Assembly: GCF_013618635.1 (NCBI RefSeq)
Contig: NZ_JABLSJ010000004.1
Span: 327,024 to 391,023 of the forward strand
Source of the DNA: Thalassobacillus sp. CUG 92003
Lineage (GTDB): Bacteria > Bacillota > Bacilli > Bacillales > Halobacillaceae
Direction of reading: 5' to 3'
Length of the DNA: 64,000 bases
Positions 25,950 through 33,086 of this stretch are shown piece after piece; within the stretch, counting starts at the first letter, position 1, and every line of letters starts with the position of its first letter. Under the pieces are notes generated by a model that saw only the letters and a list, made by a program, of their open reading frames with translations, was not told the origin of the DNA and made no database searches. A program made the translations under genes and the position numbers.

Positions 25950-25960
25950 CGCATTCATCT

Positions 25961-27040
25961 TTATCTTTCCTTTTGGAGCTGTTTGAATTGATAATCCGCA
26001 TATTCGATGACTGTGGAATAGGTCGCCTCCCAAATCTCTGTTAACCCTGCTTCAAGAAATGAATAACGCTGATCACGACCATTGCATTCGATAAACATGG
26101 GAAAACCTTGTTCGGTAATACCGATATCCAGACCCAAGTCAGCCATATTCGGATAGCTCGTATTCAATTGCGCTGCTACGCGTAAAGCAAGCTCTTTCAC
26201 ATCTTGGAGGTGCTTTGCTTTATTATTAAGGAGTGTTTGATTGAACACGACGTCCAACGGATAACACGTTCCTCCTGATGCGACGTTGGTGACCCATCTT
26301 CCTTTTTTCGCAGCTTTGGCAACTAAACCGGTTATGTGCCATTCCCCCACGCGATTTTTTTGAACAGCGACCCGGATATCATAAGGTCTGCCCTCATACG
26401 TTGCCAGAGAAATTCTCTCTTGAATAATGTGGCTGCCTTGTTGAAATATAGTTGCTAAATCAGATGGCCATTTTTGACCTAATGAAAAAGTCGCTGTTTT
26501 ACCATCATGTGTCGTATACGACCATATCCGTTTATTTCTCCGTGTCAACGTCATTATCCCATCACCCAGACTGCCGATAGCGGGCTTAATGATCAAATTG
26601 TTGGACATGGATGAAAGCAGTCGAACATTTTTCTCTGTAGCTAAAGCCGTAAACGGAAGATGTGGCGTTAAATGAGCGGACTTATTTAATAGGTGATAGA
26701 TATGCAACTTGTTATAGCGTGTAAAATCGTTGAAAACGATGACCCCGTTTTTCTGAAGGGCTGAAATCGCCTTTTGGTCCTTCCCATCATGATTCAATTT
26801 GCGGTTATGAATGACGCGTGGGGTGTTAATGGTCTGTACGGAATAAGCCCCTTTATTGTTGCGCATAAGGGCACGGCAAGATCGGTGGTCTCGTGTGAGA
26901 TCCTGGATTTTAAAAAAACAGGGTTTTAAGCCATAGCGTTCAGAAGCCTTTTCGTAACATGCTATACATTCATATGTCTTTCGATTCATTCGGATCTTAT
27001 TAAAGAGCATTGAGCTGACTAATATCCCCAAATGATCCAT
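25961..27040 (-). CDS. YheC/YheD-family ATP-grasp protein (endospore coat-associated)
   Basis: 359 residues, about the length of B. subtilis YheC. The N-terminus (MDHLGILVSS) is the usual family start. The ATP-grasp domain (about 150-355) has NLIIKPAIGSLGDG as the small-domain loop, RPYDIRVAVQ, and DLGLDIGITEQGFPMFIECNGRDQ as the metal-binding end. The family is associated with the spore coat, and its ligase substrate is unknown. The ATG at 27038-27040 is preceded by AAGGAGGTG, which decides the start, although the frame stays open 86 codons further upstream and into the divergent gene. A sigma-K-like promoter lies about 45 bases upstream. Confidence 0.85.
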   Translation of the reverse strand: MDHLGILVSSMLFNKIRMNRKTYECIACYEKASERYGLKPCFFKIQDLTRDHRSCRALMRNNKGAYSVQTINTPRVIHNRKLNHDGKDQKAISALQKNGVIVFNDFTRYNKLHIYHLLNKSAHLTPHLPFTALATEKNVRLLSSMSNNLIIKPAIGSLGDGIMTLTRRNKRIWSYTTHDGKTATFSLGQKWPSDLATIFQQGSHIIQERISLATYEGRPYDIRVAVQKNRVGEWHITGLVAKAAKKGRWVTNVASGGTCYPLDVVFNQTLLNNKAKHLQDVKELALRVAAQLNTSYPNMADLGLDIGITEQGFPMFIECNGRDQRYSFLEAGLTEIWEATYSTVIEYADYQFKQLQKER

Positions 27041-27090
27041 TTCCAAACACCTCCTTGTGACGCCAATATCTTGTGTTCGCTTTCCATTGC

Positions 27091-27118
27091 TATTGTATGC
27101 ACCTCCCTGCCACACGTC
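27091..27118 (-). promoter_or_regulatory. Sigma-K-like promoter of the YheC-like gene
   Basis: On the minus strand GGAC (AC at 27116-27117) lies 16 bases before CATACAATA (27091-27099), an exact CATANNNTA -10. The leader to the ATG would be about 43 bases. Confidence 0.65.
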
Positions 27119-27197
27119 CTTATAGAGTTGGTTTCGCCATTCAAACTGATCCGGTCCGGCTATCGTCATAATCTGTCTTCTGTCATAAGATAATCTA

Positions 27198-27206
27198 TAT
27201 ACCAGA
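27198..27206 (+). promoter_or_regulatory. Possible sigma-K-like -10 of the short ATP-grasp gene
   Basis: CATAAGATA at about 27198-27206 matches CATANNNTA, some 50 bases before the GTG start. No AC was found at the proper -35 distance. Confidence 0.3.
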
Positions 27207-27256
27207 GCATCATTACACACACAATGGATATTTTTTGACTTTAGGAGTGTGGAGCA

Positions 27257-28030
27257 GTGGGAAAATGGAAAGTAAATAACAAGTGGCACAAACACCAAAT
27301 TTTAAGTGGCGATCCTGTATTGGCACCATACTTACCTCAAACGAAGCTATTTAATGAAACAAATGTGCAACAATTACTGGATGACTTCTCTAAAATCATT
27401 ATCAAGCCCGTTAAAGGTTCAGCCGGCAAAGGGATCATCATTGTCACAGAACACGCCCCTCAAAGCTATGAGGTATGCACGTTCAATAAAACGTACACTT
27501 TTAAGATAAGGGAAGAATTGGTGCACTATTTATCAAAAAAAGTAAGCGGGTCACAAGCTTACTTAATTCAGCAATATATTCCACTCCTTACCATCAACGG
27601 GAGAAATGTTGACTTCAGGTTTATTACCCAACGCAAAGGGCTGAGACATGATTGGTCGATTACGGGCAAATATGCCCGTGTTGCAGAGCCAAACGTCGCC
27701 ATTACGAATTTCTCTCTCGGCTCGTCTATTTACACGGTTGATGAAGCTTTAGAAAATAGTACATTAATAGCCCCCCCTTCGGACGTGTTAAAGCGATTGG
27801 ATGAAACGACTGTTTCGATTTCAAGCTGTTTAACACGCTGTTTTCACTATCACCTGATTTGGGGGTGTGACCTTGCTCTCGATAAAGAAGGTAACATGTG
27901 GATCATTGAAGTTAACTCGGCTCCTCAGACTCAAGGGTTTTTAGAAAAGAAGGCGTTACATCCGATGGCTGCAGCCATTGAAAAAATGAAAAAACACAAC
28001 AAAAAATCCAAACGATCTTCCTCTGGTTAA
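27257..28030 (+). CDS. Short YheC/YheD-type ATP-grasp protein
   Basis: 257 residues, essentially an ATP-grasp domain on its own. KIIIKPVKGSAGKGIIIV is the nucleotide-binding loop, NVDFRFITQRKG a central strand, and GCDLALDKEGNMWIIEVNSAPQ the metal-binding end, with Glu and Asn conserved. It is divergent from the longer YheC-like gene and probably a relative that lost the N-terminal domain. Its end is basic and serine-rich (KKHNKKSKRSSSG). The start is GTG at 27257 with TTAGGAG upstream. Function unknown; ATP-grasp ligases join carboxylates to amines, and an activity on spore-coat material is only a guess from context. Confidence 0.72.
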   Translation: MGKWKVNNKWHKHQILSGDPVLAPYLPQTKLFNETNVQQLLDDFSKIIIKPVKGSAGKGIIIVTEHAPQSYEVCTFNKTYTFKIREELVHYLSKKVSGSQAYLIQQYIPLLTINGRNVDFRFITQRKGLRHDWSITGKYARVAEPNVAITNFSLGSSIYTVDEALENSTLIAPPSDVLKRLDETTVSISSCLTRCFHYHLIWGCDLALDKEGNMWIIEVNSAPQTQGFLEKKALHPMAAAIEKMKKHNKKSKRSSSG

Positions 28031-28086
28031 CATAAACGCTCTTCATACATTCCGGTCCCCCTCATTTTTGCGCCACCCAACCGATA

Positions 28087-28124
28087 AAAAAACCTCTCCC
28101 GATTACAACCGGGAGAGGTTTTTT
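28087..28124. terminator. Bidirectional terminator between the ATP-grasp gene and fakA
   Basis: AAAAAACCTCTCCCG and its complement (28087-28101 with 28110-28124) form a strong stem with T-tracts in both directions, ending both convergent genes. It marks the right edge of the accessory insertion. Confidence 0.95.
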
Positions 28125-28133
28125 AATTTAATA

Positions 28134-29801
28134 TTATTCAATCGAAAAAATGTAGGAATAAATCGGCTGGCCGCCTTCATGGATTTCAACTTCTAAATCT
28201 TCATAATTTTCTTCTAGATAGGTTTCGAGCTGGCTCACTTCGTCGTCCGTCGCTTCTTCTCCTCGTAAAATCGTGATGATTTCGTCTTCCTCTTCATCGA
28301 TCATACTCGAGAGAAGCTCTTTTGCAGCTGAGATTTTGTCTTTTTGTGTGGATTTAATCGCGCCGTCTTGAATACCCATGAATTGACCTTTTTCGATTGT
28401 CATGCCGTCAAGCGAAGTGTCCCGCACGGCATACGTTATTTGTCCTGTTTTAACTTCGTTTAACAACGACTTCATTTCTTCAAAGTTTTCGAGCAATTCC
28501 AATTCAGGATTGAAACCAAGCAGGGCGCTCATGCCTTGAGGAATCGTCTTAGAAGGAACGACCACAGCATCTTCTTCAGCAAGTTCAGCTGCCTGCTCTG
28601 CCGCCATAATGATATTTTTGTTATTTGGCAAAATGATCACTTTGTGCGCATGCGCTTCAGTGATGGCATCAGAAATGTCCTGTGTACTCGGGTTCATGGT
28701 CTGACCGCCTTGAATGACCACCGTTGCTCCAAGACTTTCAAATAGTGCTTTGAGCCCTTCACCCATCGAAACCGTGACAATGCCATATTGTGATTTGGTT
28801 TTTTCAACAGGAGTGGTCGATTTCTTTTCCCCGACAAGCGATGTATGCTGTTCACGCATATTTTCAATTTTCATATTAATAAGACTTCCGTATTGCTGAC
28901 CCATTGTTAACGCATCTCCTGGGTGTTCAGCATGGATATGCACCTTTACAAGCTCTTCATCTGATACAACAAGCAGCGAATCCCCGAGGGTGCTCAACTG
29001 TTGACGGAAATCGTCATCGCTGTAAGGTGTTTCGTCTAGCTTGTCCTCTTCAAATTTCACCATAAATTCCGTGCAATAGCCAAATTCGATATCTTCTGTT
29101 TTCATAAAATCCTGAGCCAGTTTGTGGTGCTCAGCATTGACCATTTCGTTCATCGTAACTTCCGTATCGTCTTCGGGTAACGGCGTGCCCTTTAAACTTG
29201 AAAGCATTCCTTCATAGATCGTGAGCAGCCCTTGTCCCCCGCTATCAACAACCCCGACCTCCTTCAAGACCGGTAGAAGCTCTGGTGTATGACGCAAGGA
29301 CGTTTTTGCTGAAGACACGACATTCTCAAAGAAAGGAATGAAATCCGCTTCTGTTTCAGCACATTTGACAGCTTCTTCAGCGGTATCTTTAGCTACTGTA
29401 AGAATGGTTCCCTCAACCGGTTTCATAACAGCTTTATAAGCTGTTTCCACCCCTCGTTGCAACGCTGAAGCAAATTCTTTCGTAGTCACAGTTTCACGCT
29501 GTTCGACAGCTTTAGAAAATCCCCTGAAAAGCTGAGATAAAATGACACCGGAATTTCCCCGGGCTCCCATCAACAATCCTTTTGCCAGCGCAGTAGAGAC
29601 AACCCCTGCGTGATTTTGATTCACATGTTTGACTTCTTCTGCCCCAGAACTCATCGATAGATTCATATTCGTCCCGGTGTCCCCGTCTGGTACAGGGAAA
29701 ACATTGAGAGCATCAATGGTTTGAGCATTATTTTTTAAATGGTTCGCGCCCAGCAGAACCATCTCTGCGAGCATCTGACCATCAAGATTTCGTACCGTCA
29801 C
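28134..29801 (-). CDS. fakA: Fatty acid kinase catalytic subunit FakA (YloV, DAK2 fusion)
   Basis: 555 residues, the usual length. The N-terminal DAK2 ATP-binding domain has NVFPVPDGDTGTNMNLSM (35-50), in which the aspartates bind the two magnesium ions, and ARGNSGVILSQ. It is followed by a middle zinc domain and a C-terminal DegV-like/FakB-contact domain. With an acyl-binding FakB (not in this window) it phosphorylates fatty acids for phospholipid synthesis. It lies 35 bases after yloU, as in B. subtilis. There the next gene is sdaAB; here the accessory insertion begins. Confidence 0.95.
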   Translation of the reverse strand: MTVRNLDGQMLAEMVLLGANHLKNNAQTIDALNVFPVPDGDTGTNMNLSMSSGAEEVKHVNQNHAGVVSTALAKGLLMGARGNSGVILSQLFRGFSKAVEQRETVTTKEFASALQRGVETAYKAVMKPVEGTILTVAKDTAEEAVKCAETEADFIPFFENVVSSAKTSLRHTPELLPVLKEVGVVDSGGQGLLTIYEGMLSSLKGTPLPEDDTEVTMNEMVNAEHHKLAQDFMKTEDIEFGYCTEFMVKFEEDKLDETPYSDDDFRQQLSTLGDSLLVVSDEELVKVHIHAEHPGDALTMGQQYGSLINMKIENMREQHTSLVGEKKSTTPVEKTKSQYGIVTVSMGEGLKALFESLGATVVIQGGQTMNPSTQDISDAITEAHAHKVIILPNNKNIIMAAEQAAELAEEDAVVVPSKTIPQGMSALLGFNPELELLENFEEMKSLLNEVKTGQITYAVRDTSLDGMTIEKGQFMGIQDGAIKSTQKDKISAAKELLSSMIDEEEDEIITILRGEEATDDEVSQLETYLEENYEDLEVEIHEGGQPIYSYIFSIE

Positions 29802-29836
29802 ACTATATTCCTCCTTTGATCGCCATGTACATCTCT

Positions 29837-30199
29837 CTAGGTGTTTGTCACCCGTACACCCTGGATATATATATTGACAGAGTTAACAGATAACCCCACT
29901 GTTTTGCTTAAGGTGTATTTCACCTGAGATTGAACATTATGAGCTACTTCAGAAATTTTCGTCCCATAACTTACTATGATGTACATATCAATATGAAGGT
30001 AATCAGACTCCTGCCTGACGACAACCCCTTTTGAAAAGTTCTCTTTGCGCAGCATTTCAGCAAGTCCGTCCCTCAGTTGGTTTTTGGACGCCATTCCAAC
30101 AATGCCATAACACTCTACTGCTGCGCCTCCGGCAATTGTAGAGATGACTTCATTGCTTATCGTCACATGACCATATTTCGTATTCAAATCAACGGACAT
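29837..30199 (-). CDS. yloU: Asp23/Gls24-family envelope stress protein YloU
   Basis: A 120-residue DUF322/Asp23 protein with KYGHVTISNEVISTIAGGAAVECYGIVGMA and the C-terminal VNSVNIYIQGVRV. Asp23 proteins gather at the membrane and influence the cell envelope; the exact function of YloU is not known. The ATG at 30197-30199 follows AAAAGGAGGATATTT, and a longer reading lacks such a site. It forms an operon with fakA and is divergent from rpmB, the conserved Bacillus arrangement. Confidence 0.93.
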   Translation of the reverse strand: MSVDLNTKYGHVTISNEVISTIAGGAAVECYGIVGMASKNQLRDGLAEMLRKENFSKGVVVRQESDYLHIDMYIIVSYGTKISEVAHNVQSQVKYTLSKTVGLSVNSVNIYIQGVRVTNT

Positions 30200-30235
30200 A
30201 AATATCCTCCTTTTAATACAACCTTTAGTCTCTTC

Positions 30236-30245
30236 ATTATACCAC
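30236..30245 (-). promoter_or_regulatory. Extended -10 promoter of yloU-fakA
   Basis: On the minus strand TGGTATAAT is an extended -10 with a perfect TATAAT (30236-30241), about 37 bases before the yloU ATG. No convincing -35 is seen, as allowed for extended -10 promoters. Confidence 0.5.
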
Positions 30246-30362
30246 AAGGCTCACTGAGAGCGCTTGCAGTATCATAAATATCGCAATGAATACATACATC
30301 GTTCTATCTCAATCCCCATTATACTTTGTAACAATTCTGTTTATCTGTCAAGAGAAAATTCT

Positions 30363-30371
30363 TGATATAAT
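30363..30371 (+). promoter_or_regulatory. Extended -10 promoter of rpmB
   Basis: TGATATAAT gives a perfect TATAAT (30366-30371) with a TG one base upstream. The -35 region is weak. The leader to the rpmB ATG would be about 80 bases. Confidence 0.55.
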
Positions 30372-30457
30372 ATGCAAAGGTGGATTGCAAATGTCCAACC
30401 TGTGTGATATATTGAGAAAGTGTTTCAAGATTTATGTATGTAACAGGAGGGATTTAC

Positions 30458-30646
30458 ATGGGACGTAAATGTGTTGTATCCGGACGTCGCACTCATACAG
30501 GTAACAACCGTTCTCACGCTATGAACGCTAATAAACGTAAATTCAAAGCAAACGTTCAAAAAGTCCGCATTTTAGTAGACGGGAAACCTAAGAAAGTATA
30601 TGTTTCTGCCCGCGAATTAAGATCCGGTAAAGTAGAACGCGTATAA
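30458..30646 (+). CDS. rpmB: 50S ribosomal protein L28
   Basis: 62 residues beginning [20 protein letters not shown], typical for the zinc-independent or partly Cys-containing Bacillus L28, and ending SGKVERV. The ATG at 30458-30460 is preceded by ACAGGAGGG. The frame is open further upstream, but those codons do not match L28. It is monocistronic and convergent with spoVM, as in B. subtilis. Confidence 0.98.
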   Translation: MGRKCVVSGRRTHTGNNRSHAMNANKRKFKANVQKVRILVDGKPKKVYVSARELRSGKVERV

Positions 30647-30651
30647 CCCTA

Positions 30652-30685
30652 CAAAAAAAGCACCCTTAACCGGGTGCTTTTTTTG
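30652..30685. terminator. Bidirectional terminator between rpmB and spoVM
   Basis: A-rich arm plus GCACCC (30652-30665) pairs with GGGTGC plus a T-run (30672-30684). It can serve both the plus-strand rpmB and the minus-strand spoVM, whose stop codon lies at its edge. Confidence 0.9.
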
Positions 30686-30766
30686 TTATCCTTTTTTAAA
30701 CGTACCTATAACAGCCCGAACTATCCCTCCAACAAATCTAGGGAGTTTAATAGTATAAAATTTCAA
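30686..30766 (-). CDS. spoVM: Stage V sporulation protein M
   Basis: A 26-residue gene readable only by eye: (M)KFYTIKLPRFVGGIVRAVI followed by GTFKKG. It differs from B. subtilis SpoVM at only a few positions. SpoVM is an amphipathic helix that recognises the convex forespore membrane and anchors SpoIVA, the base layer of the coat; Pro9 (here in KLPRF) is the known key residue. The start codon is TTG at 30764-30766 with a very strong AGGAGG at 30775-30780. It lies between thiN and rpmB exactly as in B. subtilis. This gene proves an endospore-forming lineage. Confidence 0.95.
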   Translation of the reverse strand: MKFYTIKLPRFVGGIVRAVIGTFKKG

Positions 30767-30813
30767 TGAGTCCCCCTCCTCTTAAGCAAATCCCATTATA
30801 ATGGACAGAATGA

Positions 30814-31473
30814 TTACCCCATGTCTCTGCTCCTTATTAACAATAGTATGCCTTCCTCAAATGAAAAAGTACCTGTTTCTGAAATGAGCTTGTTTGAAAT
30901 ACATAATGTCGAGCCGAACGCTACGCTGTGACCGGTTAATGGATAACGGAAACCCGTTAATGTCAGCCCGTGAACGTTAAACGAAATAGGCACAAAAGAT
31001 ACATAAGGAAATCGCGCTTTATGCTCAAGACTATAGGTACCTGGGTGAAATAGTTCGATTTCATTCTGTACATCTACAATCACACTTCGGCACCCGCGCT
31101 CGACTAATTCATAAAGCAACTGCACATTTGATAAACTATGGTCAAACCGTCCGCCTGTGACACCAAACAGGACGATTTGTTTCTCACCAGCTACGTCCCA
31201 TGCCGATTTTACAGCTAACTCCAAATCCGTTTCGTTTTTTTCAGCAGGATATTGCTCCACAGTCACTGCGTTTTGTTTAACAGCCTGCAAGGAATCAGCC
31301 GTAATAGAATCAAAGTCCCCAACGGCAACATCGATAGGAATGCCGTGCTCCACAAGAACTTCTGCTCCCCGGTCTGCTCCGATCCATAAATCGATGTCAT
31401 CTTTATATAATGTCAGATGGGGAATATCCGTTTTCGGCCCGCCCCCAACGATCGCTATTCGCTTCACCCTCAT
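30814..31473 (-). CDS. thiN: Thiamine pyrophosphokinase
   Basis: 219 residues. It transfers pyrophosphate from ATP to thiamine to make TPP. Family segments are IVGGGPKTDIP, IGADRGAEVLVEHGIPIDVAVGDFDS (catalytic aspartates), NETDLELAV and GVTGGRFDHSLSN. It lies after rpe, as in B. subtilis, with a probable terminator between them. The start ATG is close to the usual N-terminus. Confidence 0.95.
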   Translation of the reverse strand: MRVKRIAIVGGGPKTDIPHLTLYKDDIDLWIGADRGAEVLVEHGIPIDVAVGDFDSITADSLQAVKQNAVTVEQYPAEKNETDLELAVKSAWDVAGEKQIVLFGVTGGRFDHSLSNVQLLYELVERGCRSVIVDVQNEIELFHPGTYSLEHKARFPYVSFVPISFNVHGLTLTGFRYPLTGHSVAFGSTLCISNKLISETGTFSFEEGILLLIRSRDMG

Positions 31474-31506
31474 TCACCCCTTATGTACAAAACTCAGGAA
31501 ACATTC

Positions 31507-31539
31507 AAAAGCCGCACGAGGAAGACACGCACGGCTTTT
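31507..31539 (-). terminator. Terminator between rpe and thiN
   Basis: AAAAGCCG and CGGCTTTT (31507-31514 with 31532-31539) form an 8-bp stem, followed on the minus strand by TTTTGAAT. It lies just past the rpe stop, so thiN probably has its own transcription start or depends on read-through. Confidence 0.6.
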
Positions 31540-31541
31540 AC

Positions 31542-32189
31542 TTAAGTCTGGCGGATGGCTGCTATAGCGGCATGACGATCCTCTTCTTTAAAGATCGCAC
31601 TTCCAGCTACAAGGACGTCAGCTCCCGCATTTATACACGTTTTTGCAGTGTCTGAATTGACACCTCCGTCCACCTCCAATTCGAATGAAAGATTCTGCTC
31701 ACACCGCCATTGGTGGAGGCGTTCAATTTTAGGGATCACTGCATCGATAAACGTTTGACCACCAAACCCAGGATTAACAGTCATCAGCAATACCATATCG
31801 ATATCGCCTAAAATCGGTCGGATTGTGTCGGCGGGTGTAGCCGGATTCAACACAACACCTGCTTTAACATTATACTGTTTGATCAATTGGATCGTCCGGT
31901 GAAGGTGGGGGCATGCTTCTTGATGCACGGTGATATAATCCGCTCCCGCCTGGGCAAAGGCCTCAATATACTGCTCCGGATGTTCAATCATCAAATGAAC
32001 GTCCAAAGGAAGATCGGTGATCGGTCTGATGGCATTTACTATCAAGGGACCAATCGAAATGTTAGGGACGAAATGTCCATCCATCACATCGACATGAATA
32101 TAATCCGCTCCCGCGTGGTCGACGGATTCGATTTCATTTCTTAACTGGGCAAAATCTGATGCTAAGATCGAAGGCGCAACTTTAGTCAT
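31542..32189 (-). CDS. rpe: Ribulose-phosphate 3-epimerase
   Basis: A 215-residue TIM barrel with VAPSILASDFAQL at the N-terminus, DYIHVDVMDGHFVPN, VLLMTVNPGFGGQTF and VDGGVNSDTA. It interconverts ribulose-5-phosphate and xylulose-5-phosphate in the pentose phosphate pathway. The metal ligands (His and Asp of HVDVMDGHF) are present. The ATG at 32187-32189 is preceded by GAGGT, and rsgA ends 1 base earlier, so the genes are tightly coupled. Confidence 0.97.
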   Translation of the reverse strand: MTKVAPSILASDFAQLRNEIESVDHAGADYIHVDVMDGHFVPNISIGPLIVNAIRPITDLPLDVHLMIEHPEQYIEAFAQAGADYITVHQEACPHLHRTIQLIKQYNVKAGVVLNPATPADTIRPILGDIDMVLLMTVNPGFGGQTFIDAVIPKIERLHQWRCEQNLSFELEVDGGVNSDTAKTCINAGADVLVAGSAIFKEEDRHAAIAAIRQT

Positions 32190-32190
32190 G

Positions 32191-33072
32191 CTAATACCTC
32201 GGCTTTCTCGTCTGGATTTCTTCAAGAAATTGCAAATAATGCTGATAGCGTCGTCTGGCAATATAACCGCTTTCCACGTAGTCTTTCACGGCACATTTCG
32301 GTTCTTTATTATGAAGACAGCCGCGAAACTTACATTCATGTTTAACAGCTTCAAACTCAGGAAAACAAGATGGCAAATCTTCTGATTCAAGGCCGTCAAA
32401 ATCAAGCGAACTGAATCCGGGAGTATCAGCTACAAAGCCGCCGGATACCTCGTACAATTCTACGTGTCGCGTTGTGTGCTTTCCTCTGCCTAGACTGGTC
32501 GATATTTCATTGGTCTCGATTGATAAGCGCGGGTCAATTACGTTCAGTAAAGAGGATTTTCCCACCCCTGATTGCCCCGCAATCACCGTGATTTTACCTT
32601 CAAGGAGGGACGTAATGCGTTCAATTCCTTCCTGGTCGTTAGTCGCGGATAACACGACCGGGTACCCTGCTGCTTCGTAAATCTCCCGATAATCCATGAT
32701 GTCTTGAAAATGGGCGTCATCTACTTCATCCATCTTCGAAATGATGATAAGCGGTTGAATATTCTTCGATTCAATCAGGACCAGAAAGCGATCTAATAAC
32801 AGCGGATTGAACTCAGGCTGTATAGCTGACGTGACGATAATAGCTTGGTCCACATTAGCAATGGGGGGGCGGATCAACTCATTTTTTCTATCGTGAATCG
32901 TATGAATGGAGCCCTCTCCCTGATTCGATTCCTCAAACTCGACCACATCGCCGACTAGCGGGGTGACTTTCCTTTTACGAAAGATACCCCGGCCTTTACA
33001 CTGGTAAAGTGTCTCTCCCGATAAGACATAATAGAATCCGCTGATCGATTTGATTATTTTACCTATTGCCAT
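32191..33072 (-). CDS. rsgA: Ribosome small subunit-dependent GTPase RsgA
   Basis: 293 residues with an N-terminal OB fold, a circularly permuted GTPase domain (GQSGVGKSSLLNVI as G1 following the G4 IISKMDEVDD) and a C-terminal zinc knuckle (CKFRGCLHNKEPKCAV). It acts late in 30S subunit assembly. It lies between rpe and prkC, as in B. subtilis. Confidence 0.97.
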   Translation of the reverse strand: MAIGKIIKSISGFYYVLSGETLYQCKGRGIFRKRKVTPLVGDVVEFEESNQGEGSIHTIHDRKNELIRPPIANVDQAIIVTSAIQPEFNPLLLDRFLVLIESKNIQPLIIISKMDEVDDAHFQDIMDYREIYEAAGYPVVLSATNDQEGIERITSLLEGKITVIAGQSGVGKSSLLNVIDPRLSIETNEISTSLGRGKHTTRHVELYEVSGGFVADTPGFSSLDFDGLESEDLPSCFPEFEAVKHECKFRGCLHNKEPKCAVKDYVESGYIARRRYQHYLQFLEEIQTRKPRY

Positions 33073-33086
33073 TTTGCTCCACCTTC

